A stretch of 64,000 nt of DNA from Acidimicrobiia bacterium (GCA_027494115.1 JAOSJL010000001.1:1451926-1515925); one strand, 5' to 3'. Shown: positions 20,731-31,354, counted from the stretch's first letter. Made by a program: numbers and translations. The notes: generated from the letters alone by a model not told the origin.

Positions 20731-21477
20731 TTATCCAACGGGTTCGACGTCGGTGAGCTGATAGCGGAAGAACTCGCCGTCCGGCCAGCTGTCGGTGCCG
20801 TACCCCCAGCCGAGACGGCCCGACGTCGGTATCGTGATGCCCCCGAAGCTCCCGTAGCCGGTCACGTCCCCGCCGAACGGGTGCGACGCGAAGGTCCCCG
20901 CGCTGTCGGGATCACCCCATCGGTCGAGAACCGAGGCGGTCACCCGACCTGCGTCGTCGATCGTGTGTCGAAGTTCGATCGCCGTTTCCCCGACTCTGAA
21001 CCGCGCGGTGATGTGGCCGTCGTCGGTGGCGTCCCACGCGACTCCGAATCGCGGTAGGAGAGCGGTCGGGAGCCAGAGCCCTTCGCCGCCCGCCCGTCCC
21101 GCGGCGCTGCGTGAGATGTCGGGGCCCTCTGCACTCATGACCGGCACGACACCGGCGAGTTTCCAACGCATCACTCCCTTGTCGTCGACGAACCGGTCGG
21201 ACCCGCTGATGATCCCGGCAGCGCGTGCCCGCCAGACGAAGCCGCGAAGGGGAGTCAGGATCTCGTCAGCTCGAAACGGCATCCAGCGCCCGATGCGTAT
21301 CGAGCCCCGCATACGCAGCTCAACGGACCGCGAGGCCGGCGTTCCCGGAGCGATCGCCGCCGTGAAGTACCGGCGAACCGGCTCGGGGAGACCCGCGATC
21401 TCTGCCGGGTCGAATGCTGTCGCCGCCGGCAGGGCAAGGCGTCGCTGCTCCCTCATCGGACCGCTCGGTTCGCACAT
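20731..21477 (-). CDS. conserved hypothetical protein, DUF6544-like
   Basis: LPEPVRRYFTAAIAPGTPASRSVELRMRGSIRIG.WMPFRADEIL...FVWRAR; start codon uncertain. Confidence 0.6.
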   Translation of the reverse strand: MCEPSGPMREQRRLALPAATAFDPAEIAGLPEPVRRYFTAAIAPGTPASRSVELRMRGSIRIGRWMPFRADEILTPLRGFVWRARAAGIISGSDRFVDDKGVMRWKLAGVVPVMSAEGPDISRSAAGRAGGEGLWLPTALLPRFGVAWDATDDGHITARFRVGETAIELRHTIDDAGRVTASVLDRWGDPDSAGTFASHPFGGDVTGYGSFGGITIPTSGRLGWGYGTDSWPDGEFFRYQLTDVEPVG

Positions 21478-21512
21478 CGGTACTCTTCACGTGGCGACCG
21501 AGAGGAGCTTCG

Positions 21513-22898
21513 ATGGAGCGACTGGGTCCGTTGGATGCGTTCTTCCTCGAAGCCGAGGACGCGGCCAACCACATGCACATCGGGGCCCTCGGGATCATGG
21601 AGGGTCCACCGCCGGCGAGTGGCGCGTTGGAACGCCTGGTCGCCGGGAAACTTCCGCTCGTCCCCCGTTATCGACACAAGGTCCGCCTCGCTCCGGGAAA
21701 CGTCGGGCGGCCTGTGTGGATCGACGACACACACTTCGATCTCACCTATCACCTTCGCCACACAGCACTGCCTCCGCCCGGCGGCGACGACGAGCTCAGG
21801 AACCTGATGGGCCGGGTGATGTCCCAACAGCTCTCGCGGCAGCGTCCGCTGTGGGAGATGTGGGTGATCGAGGGGCTTCCCGACGACCGATGGGCGGTGC
21901 TCACCAAGGTTCATCACGCGATCGTCGACGGTATCGCCGGGACCGACCTCATGGCAGCCGTCTTCGACATCGAGCCGGAACCCCCGCCGCCTCCCGAAGA
22001 CAACTGGTCACCCGCGCCCGAGCCGTCGACGCTGGATCTCGCGCTCCACTCGCTCGGCGGTCTCCTCGCGGCGCCCGTGGAGAGGGCCCGGTCGGTGGTT
22101 CCGATGCTCGGCCGACCGACGGTACTGGTTCGGCAGCTCGTTTCGGCCGCCCGCGGGCTCGGGCGGATGGGTGGGCTGCTGCGTCCGTCGGAGTCGTCGA
22201 TGATGCGGCCGATCGGTCCACACCGACGCTGGTGCACCGCGAGCGCCACGCTCGCGGACGTCAAGACGATCCGTGGCGAACTCGGCGGGACGGTCAACGA
22301 TGTCGTGCTCGCTCTCGTCACGCGTGGTTGGCGGGAGCTTCTGCAGGAACGCGGTGAGGTGCTCGACGGTCGGGTCGTTCGCACGGTCGTACCCGTGTCG
22401 ATGCGGAGCCCCGACGAGCGCGGGCAACTCGACAATCGCGTCTCGGTCATGTTCGCCGATCTCCCCGTCGGGATCGACGACCCGATCGAACGGCTGTCGA
22501 GCATTTCGGCGCAGCTCGACACACTGAAGGGATCCGGGGAGATCGAAGCCGTGGACTCCGCCATGGTCGCAAGCGACTACGCGCCGGCACTTCCCCACGC
22601 GCTCGCCGCGCGCACGCTCACTCATCTCCAACCGTTCGTGGAGACGATCACCACCAACGTGCCGGGCCCCCAGTTCCCTCTCTACGCAGCCGGTCGTCGG
22701 ATGGTCGAGGCGTTTCCCTACGTGCCGATCGTCGGGCGGATGGATCTCACGGTGGCCATCTTCTCGTACATCGGACAGCTCACATTCGGGGTCACGGGCG
22801 AATACGACCACGCGCCGGACATCGACGTTCTCTGTGCGGGCATCGAGAAGGGTGTGCAGGAACTCCTCGACGCGGCGAAGGAGGCCGACGCCGGTTGA
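21513..22898 (+). CDS. wax ester synthase/diacylglycerol acyltransferase (WS/DGAT) family O-acyltransferase
   Basis: MERLGPLDAFFLEAEDAANHMHIGAL...KVHHAIVDGIAGTDLMAAVFD (HHxxxDG), NVPGPQFPLYAAGRRM. Confidence 0.95.
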   Translation: MERLGPLDAFFLEAEDAANHMHIGALGIMEGPPPASGALERLVAGKLPLVPRYRHKVRLAPGNVGRPVWIDDTHFDLTYHLRHTALPPPGGDDELRNLMGRVMSQQLSRQRPLWEMWVIEGLPDDRWAVLTKVHHAIVDGIAGTDLMAAVFDIEPEPPPPPEDNWSPAPEPSTLDLALHSLGGLLAAPVERARSVVPMLGRPTVLVRQLVSAARGLGRMGGLLRPSESSMMRPIGPHRRWCTASATLADVKTIRGELGGTVNDVVLALVTRGWRELLQERGEVLDGRVVRTVVPVSMRSPDERGQLDNRVSVMFADLPVGIDDPIERLSSISAQLDTLKGSGEIEAVDSAMVASDYAPALPHALAARTLTHLQPFVETITTNVPGPQFPLYAAGRRMVEAFPYVPIVGRMDLTVAIFSYIGQLTFGVTGEYDHAPDIDVLCAGIEKGVQELLDAAKEADAG

Positions 22899-22922
22899 GC
22901 CGGCGCGTCAGGTGAATCGTGT

Positions 22923-24137
22923 TTACATGAAACTGTCGGCCGAGAATGGGAGAGACTCGTAGCGACGGACGAATTCCCCGGGGGCGAAACGCCCGGCAGC
23001 GGCGTCGACGGTGAAGTTCGGACACCGCGCCAGCAGCTCCTCCAACGCGACACGAGCGGCGAGGCGTGCGGCCGGCGCTCCGAGGCAATGATGCGCTCCG
23101 TAGGAGAACGCCAGGTGCTTCGCGATCTTGCGTCGTGCCCGAAACGCCTCGGCGTCAGGCCCGAACTCCCTGTCGTCACGGTTCGCGGCCGCGTACAGCA
23201 GCATCACTTTCCGGCCTTGTGGTATTTCGACGTCGTGGAGCGTCACCGGTCGCGTCGTCGTGCGCGCGAGGTTCTGCACCGGTGACGTGAGGCGGAGGAG
23301 CTCTTCGATTGCTTCGGGCAGCAGTGCAGGGTGGTTGAGCAGAATCCTCCGCTGGTCGGGGAACTCGGTGAGCAGCTGGGCCGCGCCTCCCAGCAGGCCC
23401 GTGGTCGTGTCGTTGCCGCCCGTGACCATCGTGAACGCGAACCCGAGAATCCGCATGACCTCGGTGTCGTCGTCGAGGCCCGCGTGGACGAGGTCCGACA
23501 CGGTGTCGTCGCCCGGCTCCACGCGCCGTCGTTCGAGGAGCCGGCCGAAGTAGTCGAACAGATTCGTAGACGCCTCGGCGGCGTCGAGGGCATTTCCGCG
23601 GGCGTTGGCAGCCACGATGTTCTCGGTCCACCCGTCGAAGAGATAGCGGTCCTCGGGTGGTACGCCGAGGAAGTGCGCCACGACCAGGCTCGGCAGAGGC
23701 TTGAACAGCTCGGCGACGATGTCGGCGGTGCCGGTCTGGCGGATCCGTTCGATCCGTTCCACCACGAAGGCACGGACCTCGGGTTCCAGTTCCGCGACCG
23801 CGCGGGGCCGAAACCCCTTGGTGACCAGCCGTCGGAACTCGGTGTGGTCGGGAGGGTCGAGCATCACGATGGGTGGTGCGGCGAGGCCGAGCGTCTCGGG
23901 GTCGTCACCCGGCTTGTGGGTGAGCCCGTGCGCCGAGGAGAACGTCGTCGTGTCGCGCGCCGCGTCGAACACGTTCTGGAACCGCGACAGCACCCAGAAG
24001 TCGCCACCGTCGACGACGGCGTGGTGGATCGGGTCTTCATCCCGCAGGGCCCGGTAGTCGTCGAACGGATCCCGCCACGCTTCTCCGCCACGCGGGATCC
24101 ACGCGGGGGTGGTTGCCGATCCCACGGTCGTCGTCAT
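22923..24137 (-). CDS. cytochrome P450
   Basis: 404 aa; AFTMVTGGNDTTTGLLGG I-helix, LTSPVQNLARTTTR, FSYGAHHCLGAPAARLAAR heme motif. Confidence 0.97.
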   Translation of the reverse strand: MTTTVGSATTPAWIPRGGEAWRDPFDDYRALRDEDPIHHAVVDGGDFWVLSRFQNVFDAARDTTTFSSAHGLTHKPGDDPETLGLAAPPIVMLDPPDHTEFRRLVTKGFRPRAVAELEPEVRAFVVERIERIRQTGTADIVAELFKPLPSLVVAHFLGVPPEDRYLFDGWTENIVAANARGNALDAAEASTNLFDYFGRLLERRRVEPGDDTVSDLVHAGLDDDTEVMRILGFAFTMVTGGNDTTTGLLGGAAQLLTEFPDQRRILLNHPALLPEAIEELLRLTSPVQNLARTTTRPVTLHDVEIPQGRKVMLLYAAANRDDREFGPDAEAFRARRKIAKHLAFSYGAHHCLGAPAARLAARVALEELLARCPNFTVDAAAGRFAPGEFVRRYESLPFSADSFM

Positions 24138-24260
24138 GGCCAGGGACTATTCGACAGTCCGTTCTCCGTGTCAACTGGAGAACCCACCCTCGACGTCAGT
24201 CAGAGGGATCGGGCGAGATGCCGCGCCGTTGCCGATCGTGCCAGAATCGCCTGATGGACG

Positions 24261-26723
24261 ATGACACCGGGTGTTGATCCTCCGGTGACCGCCGGCACCA
24301 GTAATTCCGCAGCTCCGAGCGCGGCTACCGACGACGCCGGCGATGTCGGACCGGCGCACGAAAAGTGGGTTCGTCATCCCGCGGACCTCGCTCGCTTCGC
24401 GCTGGCAGCGACGGTCACGATCGTGGTCGGCCTGGTCGTCATGCTTGATCCCGGTTCCGCGCGTCGGTTCTCATCGGCCGTGATCGACGCGGTCGACTGG
24501 CTGCCCGGGCCCGTGTCGTCGGCACTGGTCGGGATCACGCAGCTGGCAGCGATCGTGGTGCCGATCGTCGTTGTCGGGATCCTGATCGTGGGCCGGCGCT
24601 GGCGGCTTCTCGGCGTTCTCGCACTCGCCGCTGTCCTCACAGCGGCGGTGATGGCGTTGGCGAACGGCTGGATCGAGGAGTCGGTCCCCTCCGAGACGGT
24701 CACGGGCAAGAACGTCGACTCGTGGCTCTTCGGCGCCGCGTTCCCGTCGAGTACGTACCTGGGAGCGATCGTCGGCGCCGTCGTTGCTGCCGGACCGTGG
24801 ATGCCGCGCTCGTGGCGTCCCTTCGCGTGGGGAGGTGTGGCCGCGCTGGCGGTCAGTCGGCTCGTCACCGCTGTCGAGGTTCCGGTCCACATCACTCTCG
24901 TGTTCGTCCTGGGTGCCGCCGCGGGTTCGCTGACACTTCTGATCACCGGCGCACCACGCCGGCGGATCGACTCGAGCCGTCTCGAAGAGAGCCTGGCAGA
25001 CGGTGGTCTCACCGTTTCGGGCCTCAGGCGTCTGGACGACGAGACCACGACACCGACGTTCCACGGCGATGTCGTCCAGGCATCCGACAGGAACGGTGCC
25101 GGCGCGGTGTACATAAAGGCTCTCGGTCGCGATCAACGTGACGCCAACCTGCTCCTCCGGATCTGGCAGGTGCTCACCGTCAAGGGCCTCGGCGACGACG
25201 TACCGGCAGCCTCCGCCCGCGGCTTCGCCGAACAGGAGGCTCTTGCTCTCTCTCTAGCGGCGGCGTCGGGAGTGCGGTGTCCGCACCCGCGGGCTCTGAA
25301 CACCACGAACGACGGCGTGACGGTCATGGCGATCGAGTGGGTCGACGGTCCCGCCCTGTGCGATCTCGAGCAGGAGCAGGTCGACGATCACGTCCTCCAC
25401 GACGCGTGGCGCCAGGTGGCTCTCCTGCACCATCACCGTATTGCCCACCGGTCCCTTGCCGCTCACCATCTGCTGGTCGATTCCGGCGACGTGAGCCTGG
25501 TGTCGTTCGACCGGGCCCAGATCGCCGCCGACGATCACGCACTCGCAGCCGACGTGGCAGAGCTGCTCTGCGCCACGGCAGCTCTCGTCGGCGCGGAACG
25601 AGCGGTCAACGCCGCCGCTGCCGTGATGGCCCGCGACGCACTGGCGATTGCCCTTCCGCTTCTCCAACCGACCGTACTCACACCGCCCACGCGCCGCGCT
25701 GTCAAGGAGCACGACGACCTTCTCGACCACGTCCGCGAGGAGGCCAAGCGCTCCGCCGAGGTCGAAGACTTCGAGCTGGCCAAGGTGAAGCGTGTGTCGC
25801 TACGCGGCGTCGTCATGCTCATCGGCTCCGCCGTGCTCGGCTACTACCTGTTGTCGCTGATCGCGAACTGGTCGGAGATCTGGGCCACGCTGCAGGAAGC
25901 GGATTGGGCGCGCCTCCCGTTGCTCATCGCACTCATGATCTGTACGTATCTCGGTGGTGCGGTGAGCCTGATGGGTGCAGTCCGTACGGACCTCCCGTTC
26001 GTCCGCACGACACAGGTCATGTTCGCCCAGTCGTTTCTCAACCGCTTCACGCCGGCCAATGCCGGAGGGATGGCGCTCCGGGCGCGCTACCTCCAGCTCC
26101 AGGGGGAAGACCTGACCGTCGCGGCAGGAAGTATCGGTCTGACATCCGCCGTCAGCGGATTCTTCCAGGTTCTCTTCCTTCTGGTCTTTGTTCTCTGGGC
26201 CGGCTCCACCGACGAGTTGGGGAAGGTACAGCTGCCCGGCATCGGCGTTCTCCTTCTCGTCGTCGTCGGAATCGCTGCGATCGTCGGCTTCTTCGTCCTG
26301 AGTGGTTGGGCGCGCCGTGTCGTGTGGCCGTGGGCCCAGCGCACCTTCGGAACAATTCTCGAATCGCTGCAGGAGCTCGCACGGATGCCGCGCAAGATGA
26401 TCCTCCTCTTCGGAGGCTCGGCGGCGGCCAAGTTCGCGACCGTATGGGCGTTCTACGTGAGCGTGCAGGCGATGGGCGTGAGCATGTCGTTCGCCGAGGC
26501 CGGGTCGGTGTACATGGTGGGGGCGACCATCGGCTCCGCAGTTCCGACTCCCGGCGGCGTGGGTGGCATCGAGGCTGTACTCACCGCTGCACTGATCAGT
26601 ACGGGTGTCGACAATGCCACGGCGGTGTCGATCGTCCTGCTCTTCCGGCTGGTCACGTTCTGGCTGCCGACGATTCCGGGTTGGTTCTTCCTCCAGTACG
26701 TGGAGCGCAAGGAGATCGTCTGA
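24261..26723 (+). CDS. multidomain membrane protein: degenerate PAP2-like N-terminus, kinase-like middle, LPG synthase/UPF0104 flippase-type C-terminus
   Basis: 820 aa; FPSSTYLGAIVGAV...SRLVTAVEVPVHI (PAP2-like without its His), HRIAHRSLAAHHLLVDSGDVSLVSFDRA (kinase-like), C-terminal NRFTPANAGGMALRARYLQ...PTPGGVGGIEAVLTAALISTGV. Confidence 0.85.
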   Translation: MTPGVDPPVTAGTSNSAAPSAATDDAGDVGPAHEKWVRHPADLARFALAATVTIVVGLVVMLDPGSARRFSSAVIDAVDWLPGPVSSALVGITQLAAIVVPIVVVGILIVGRRWRLLGVLALAAVLTAAVMALANGWIEESVPSETVTGKNVDSWLFGAAFPSSTYLGAIVGAVVAAGPWMPRSWRPFAWGGVAALAVSRLVTAVEVPVHITLVFVLGAAAGSLTLLITGAPRRRIDSSRLEESLADGGLTVSGLRRLDDETTTPTFHGDVVQASDRNGAGAVYIKALGRDQRDANLLLRIWQVLTVKGLGDDVPAASARGFAEQEALALSLAAASGVRCPHPRALNTTNDGVTVMAIEWVDGPALCDLEQEQVDDHVLHDAWRQVALLHHHRIAHRSLAAHHLLVDSGDVSLVSFDRAQIAADDHALAADVAELLCATAALVGAERAVNAAAAVMARDALAIALPLLQPTVLTPPTRRAVKEHDDLLDHVREEAKRSAEVEDFELAKVKRVSLRGVVMLIGSAVLGYYLLSLIANWSEIWATLQEADWARLPLLIALMICTYLGGAVSLMGAVRTDLPFVRTTQVMFAQSFLNRFTPANAGGMALRARYLQLQGEDLTVAAGSIGLTSAVSGFFQVLFLLVFVLWAGSTDELGKVQLPGIGVLLLVVVGIAAIVGFFVLSGWARRVVWPWAQRTFGTILESLQELARMPRKMILLFGGSAAAKFATVWAFYVSVQAMGVSMSFAEAGSVYMVGATIGSAVPTPGGVGGIEAVLTAALISTGVDNATAVSIVLLFRLVTFWLPTIPGWFFLQYVERKEIV

Positions 26724-26780
26724 GCGAGGGTGTCGACGAACCTGAGTTCCCGGTCGTCTGATTCCCCGGTGAGAACACCG

Positions 26781-27173
26781 CTATCTGCGGGCGGCACCGT
26801 TCTGTTGGCAGTTCACGCAGAAGCGTGCAGCGGGAATTGCCAGGAGGCGCTCTCGCATGATCGGCTGAGCACAGGTCTCGCAGTAACCGTACGTACCGTC
26901 GTCCGTCCTGGCGAGCGCGGCGACGATCTCATGGAGGGCGTGGTCGGCGTTCGCCTCGAGCACCGCGTTGACTCGTCGTTCGATCTCGTTGGCCGTGTGC
27001 TCCGTCTCGCCCTGGCCGTGAGTCGCGCTCGACGCGTTCTCGTCGTCGTCGACGACGTGGGCGTGCTCGAGCAACTCGTCGCGCTCTTTCTCGAGTTCTC
27101 GACGGAGGCTCGCGAGCTCATCGGAGCTGAGCGGTGATGGCGCGTCATGCCTGGGATCGGATGCCTGGGTCAT
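26781..27173 (-). CDS. DksA/TraR family C4-type zinc-finger protein
   Basis: DDGTYGYCETCAQPIMRERLLAIPAARFCVNCQ; coiled-coil N-terminus. Confidence 0.92.
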   Translation of the reverse strand: MTQASDPRHDAPSPLSSDELASLRRELEKERDELLEHAHVVDDDENASSATHGQGETEHTANEIERRVNAVLEANADHALHEIVAALARTDDGTYGYCETCAQPIMRERLLAIPAARFCVNCQQNGAARR

Positions 27174-27339
27174 GTGCTCAGGGTAGCCCCGAACCCATCG
27201 TGTCGAAACCTGATTCTGCGACTCACGCTCGGTGCTCTCCGCCCTCCCCGACGGCTCCACATCGCCTGGGCGTAGGCTGACCGACGTCATCCAGTACCCG
27301 CGTTCGAGGACGAGCTCGGTTCGAGGACGGTGAGCATCC

Positions 27340-27714
27340 ATGAGTGGCCGCATCTGGATGCGACGTGCGTACGAACCACCGAGCCGTGTGGACGGCACGA
27401 GAGTGCTGATCGATCGTCTGTGGCCACGCGGGGTGTCCCGCGACGACCTGATGATCGACGCGTGGCTCAGGGACGTCGCACCGAGTGACGATCTCCGACG
27501 CTGGTTCGGTCACGACATCGACCGCTGGGAGGAGTTCCGGCGTCGCTACCGGAAGGAACTCACCGCCGTACCGGCCGCCGAGGCGCTCGAGGAGCTACGC
27601 GGCATGGTGGCAGGTGGCCGTGTGACTCTCGTGTTCGCGGCCAAGGATAGTGAACACTGCAACGTCACTGTCTTGGCCGAGCGGTTGTCGGAGCTGCTCG
27701 AAGCCACGGGCTAG
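27340..27714 (+). CDS. DUF488 family protein
   Basis: RVLIDRLWPRGVSRDDLMIDAWLRDVAPSDDLRRWFGHD..RWEEFRRRYRKEL. Confidence 0.87.
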   Translation: MSGRIWMRRAYEPPSRVDGTRVLIDRLWPRGVSRDDLMIDAWLRDVAPSDDLRRWFGHDIDRWEEFRRRYRKELTAVPAAEALEELRGMVAGGRVTLVFAAKDSEHCNVTVLAERLSELLEATG

Positions 27715-27724
27715 CTTGACCCTC

Positions 27725-29336
27725 GTGAGCAGTTCCGAGCGGCCCGTTCTTCGCAGTCGGCTTGACACGCGCTCCGACGACTACGCCACGAATCTCGCGG
27801 CCATGAGTGACCTCTGGGCGGAGGTCGAAACCGAGATGGCCTCGGTCCCCACGATCGGTGGGAAGCGCTACGTCGACCGGCACCACAAGCGCGACAAGTT
27901 GCTGGTGCGCGAGCGCATCGAGGCGTTCGTGGATCCCGACACGCCGTTCCTCGAGTTGAGCCCCCTGGCGGCATGGGGAACCGATGATCCCGTGGGTGCC
28001 GGCACGGTGAACGGAATCGGGATCGTCGAGGGGACGGAGGTGATGATCTCCGGGACCGATCTCACGGTTCGCGGTGGATCGGCCAACCCGAACACGCTGG
28101 CCAAGGGTTTCCGCGTGTACGAGATCGTCCGGCGCAACCGCCTCCCGCTCGTCATCTTCAACGAATCGGCGGGAGCCGATCTGCCCCGGCAGGCCGACAT
28201 CTTCGTGCCGGGCGGTGCCCAGTTCAAGAACCTCACACAGTTGTCACGCGCCGGTATTCCCACGATCACGCTGGGATTCGGTCCGGCAACCGCCGGCGGC
28301 GCGTACGTGCCGGGCATGAGCGACTACGTCGTCATGGTCAAGGAACGTGCGATGGCTTATCTCGGTGGTCCACCGCTCGTGAAGATGGCCATCGACGAAG
28401 ACGTCGACGAGGAGACGCTCGGGGGTGCCGAGATGCACGCCCGCACGAGCGGGCTCGCCGACTACCTGGCTGCTGACGAGATGGACGCGTTGCGGATCGG
28501 ACGCGACATCGTGGCGCATCTGCGCTGGAACAAGCTCGGGCCGGGAGCGAGCGAATCCGACGATCCACCGCTCTACGATCCCGGCGAACTCCTCGGATGT
28601 GCCTCCGCCGACGTCCGAGTCCCGTTCGAGATCCGTGAGATCCTCGCTCGTGTTCTCGACGGAAGCCGCTTCGAGGAGTTCAAACCCCTCTACGGTGACA
28701 AGCTCGTCTGCGGCTGGTCGTCGATTCACGGTTTCCCCGTCGGTGTGCTCGCCAACAACGGGATCCTCTTCTCCGAGGAGTCGGAGAAGGGCGCGCAGTT
28801 CATCCAGCTCTGCAACAAGACCGACACACCGCTCGTGTTCTTCCAGAACATCACCGGCTTCATGGTCGGTTCCAAGGCCGAGCAGCGGGGGATCATCAAG
28901 AACGGCGCCAAGTTGATCAACGCCGTGTCGAACTCCGATGTCCCTCACCTCGTGATGATGGTGGGTGCGAGCTACGGGGCCGGGAACTACGGGATGTCAG
29001 GGAAGGCCTACGACCCCCGATTCATCTTCTCCTGGCCGAATCACCGCATCGCCGTCATGGGGCCGAAACAGCTCGCAGGTGTCATGGACATCGTCGCCCG
29101 GAGGGCAGCCGCCAATCGGGGTATCGAGATCAACGAGGAGGAGCTCGCCGCCGGCACGTCGGCTCTCGAACAGCAGGTCGAGGGAGAGTCGACGGCTCTC
29201 TACGCAACCGGCCGTGTGTGGGACGACGGCATCATCCACCCCCCGCGACACGAGGACGGTCCTGGGGCTGGCGCTCTCGGTGGTCCACAACAACGAGGTT
29301 CGTGGCAGCGAGGCGTACGGCGTGTGGCGGCACTGA
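27725..29336 (+). CDS. acyl-CoA carboxylase, carboxyltransferase (beta) subunit (frame interrupted at 29239-29244)
   Basis: GTG start; LPLVIFNESAGADLPRQADIFVPGGAQFKNLTQLSRAGIPTITLGFGPATAGGAYVPGMSDYVVMV; ends ...RDTRTVLGLALSVVHNNEVRGSEAYGVWRH* in the +1 frame (ORF 28965-29336). Confidence 0.93.
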
Positions 29337-31354
29337 TGATCCGACGACTCCTCATCGCCAACCGCGGTGAAATCGCGGTACGAATCGCGCGAACGGCTCA
29401 TCTCCTGGGAATCGACACGGTCGGTGTCTACTCCGAGCCGGATCGTCACGCGCTGCACGTGGGTGCCGTCGACCGGGCCGTCGCTCTGGGCGGCGCCACC
29501 CCGTCCGAGTCGTATCTGCGTGCGGAGGCTGTGCTCGAGGCGGCGCGGACCACCGACTGCGACGCTGTCCATCCCGGCTACGGGTTCCTCGCGGAGAACG
29601 CGCGTTTTGCGGAGGCAGTGGTCTCGGCGGGAATGATCTGGGTCGGTCCCACACCCGAACAGATCGAACTGCTGGGCGACAAGGTCGCGGCCAAGCGCGC
29701 GGCCGTCGAGGCGGGCGTGCCGACGATCCCCGTCATCGCCGTCGAACCCGGGAACGTCCCCGACGACGTGCCGATTCCGGCCTTGGTGAAGGCAGCGGCC
29801 GGAGGTGGGGGGCGCGGCATGCGGGTCGTGCGATCGGCCGGGGAGTTGGGCGGTGCTGTCGAAGCGGCGGCTCGCGAGGCCGAGTCGGCGTTCGGCGACG
29901 GGACGGTGTTCGTCGAGCCATTCGTCGAGAATGGCCGCCACGTGGAGGTGCAGATCCTCGGCGACGCCCACGGAAACGCGGTTCACCTCGGCGAGCGCGA
30001 GTGCTCGATCCAAAGACGGAACCAGAAGGTCCTCGAGGAGGCGCCGTCGGCCGGGATCGATCAGGCAACCCGCGCCGCATTGTGCGACGGCGCCCTCGCT
30101 CTGGCGCGTCATGTGAGCTACGTGAACGCCGGTACGGTCGAGTTCCTCGTCGACGAAACCGGTGGTATCACCTTCCTCGAGGTCAACACGCGCCTCCAGG
30201 TGGAACACCCCGTCACCGAGGCCGTCACGGGGCTCGACCTCGTGGAACTCCAGCTTCGGGTGGCAGCGGGGGAACCCCTTCCTTTGACCCAGACCGACGT
30301 CGTCATCTCCGGTCACGCCATCGAGGTCCGACTCGTCGCCGAGGACCCAGCCACAGGGTGGTTGCCGCAGGCAGGGGTGCTCGACGCGTTCGAGATCCCC
30401 GGCGACGTTCGCACCGACGCCGGCGTACGGGCGGGAAGCGTTGTATCTGCGGACTACGACTCGCTTCTCGCCAAGGTCATCGCTCACGCTCCGACACGGG
30501 GAGAAGCGGCACAGAGGCTCGCCCGTGCGTTGCGTCGCGCGCGGATCGACGGGCTCCGTACCGATCGTGATGCTCTGGTGTCACTGCTCGAGGACGACGA
30601 CTTCCTCGCCGCGGCGACCCCCACCCGCTTCCTCGAGGATCATCCGGATCTGCTGAGCTCCCGAGGTCCGGATGGAGATGATCGACTCGCGTTGCTCGTC
30701 GCGGCATGCGTCGCCACGGAGATGCAGCACCGGGCAGACGATCGTCTGTGGGGCTTTGCTCCGTCGGGTTGGCGCAACCTGCGAACCCGCGGGCAGCGAC
30801 GGGTTTTCCACGATGAGGGCACAGGTGAAGAAGCAGCGCTCGAGTACGTGCGTCGGTCGTCTGACGATCTGCTCTTTCTGGTCGGCGCTTGGCCCGGGTT
30901 CGACGACGAGGGCGCGCAACTCGCCGACGACCGCCGTCAGGTGACAGTGCGGGTTCTCGGCCACAGCATCCATGACAGCAACGATGACGGTGTCGACCGG
31001 TTCGCCGTCGAGCTCGACGGCGTACGTCGTTCGGTCTCGGTGCGCTCAGCTGACGATCGAATCGAAACCGCAGGCTCCGCCGGAAGCGCCACCTGGCGCC
31101 TGATACCGCGCTTCGTCGACCACGATGCGGAGATGGCCGGAGGTGGGCCGCACGCACCGCTTCCCGGAACGGTGATCTCGGTCGACGTCACCGAGGGCGA
31201 GACCGTCTCGGACGGCCAGGTGCTCCTCGTGCTCGAGGCGATGAAGATGGAGCACAGGATCACCGCGCACGGCTCGGCGGTCGTCACCGAGGTCCTCGTG
31301 GCGACGGGTGACAAGGTCGAGGCCGGCGACATACTCGTACACCTCGAGTCCTGA
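29336..31354 (+). CDS. acyl-CoA carboxylase, biotin carboxylase/BCCP (alpha) subunit
   Basis: MIRRLLIANRGEIAVRIARTAHLLGIDTV..., FLEVNTRLQVEHPVTEAVTGLDLVE, C-terminal VLEAMKMEHRITA biotinyl site; TGATG overlap with the beta gene. Confidence 0.95.
   Translation: MIRRLLIANRGEIAVRIARTAHLLGIDTVGVYSEPDRHALHVGAVDRAVALGGATPSESYLRAEAVLEAARTTDCDAVHPGYGFLAENARFAEAVVSAGMIWVGPTPEQIELLGDKVAAKRAAVEAGVPTIPVIAVEPGNVPDDVPIPALVKAAAGGGGRGMRVVRSAGELGGAVEAAAREAESAFGDGTVFVEPFVENGRHVEVQILGDAHGNAVHLGERECSIQRRNQKVLEEAPSAGIDQATRAALCDGALALARHVSYVNAGTVEFLVDETGGITFLEVNTRLQVEHPVTEAVTGLDLVELQLRVAAGEPLPLTQTDVVISGHAIEVRLVAEDPATGWLPQAGVLDAFEIPGDVRTDAGVRAGSVVSADYDSLLAKVIAHAPTRGEAAQRLARALRRARIDGLRTDRDALVSLLEDDDFLAAATPTRFLEDHPDLLSSRGPDGDDRLALLVAACVATEMQHRADDRLWGFAPSGWRNLRTRGQRRVFHDEGTGEEAALEYVRRSSDDLLFLVGAWPGFDDEGAQLADDRRQVTVRVLGHSIHDSNDDGVDRFAVELDGVRRSVSVRSADDRIETAGSAGSATWRLIPRFVDHDAEMAGGGPHAPLPGTVISVDVTEGETVSDGQVLLVLEAMKMEHRITAHGSAVVTEVLVATGDKVEAGDILVHLES

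Noticed and set aside
25277-26761. 494-aa plus-strand ORF overlapping the 820-aa protein
   Set aside because: Arg-rich alternate frame of the LPG-synthase-like gene.
28997-30487. 496-aa minus-strand ORF
   Set aside because: Antisense to the biotin carboxylase subunit, which has unmistakable motifs on the plus strand.
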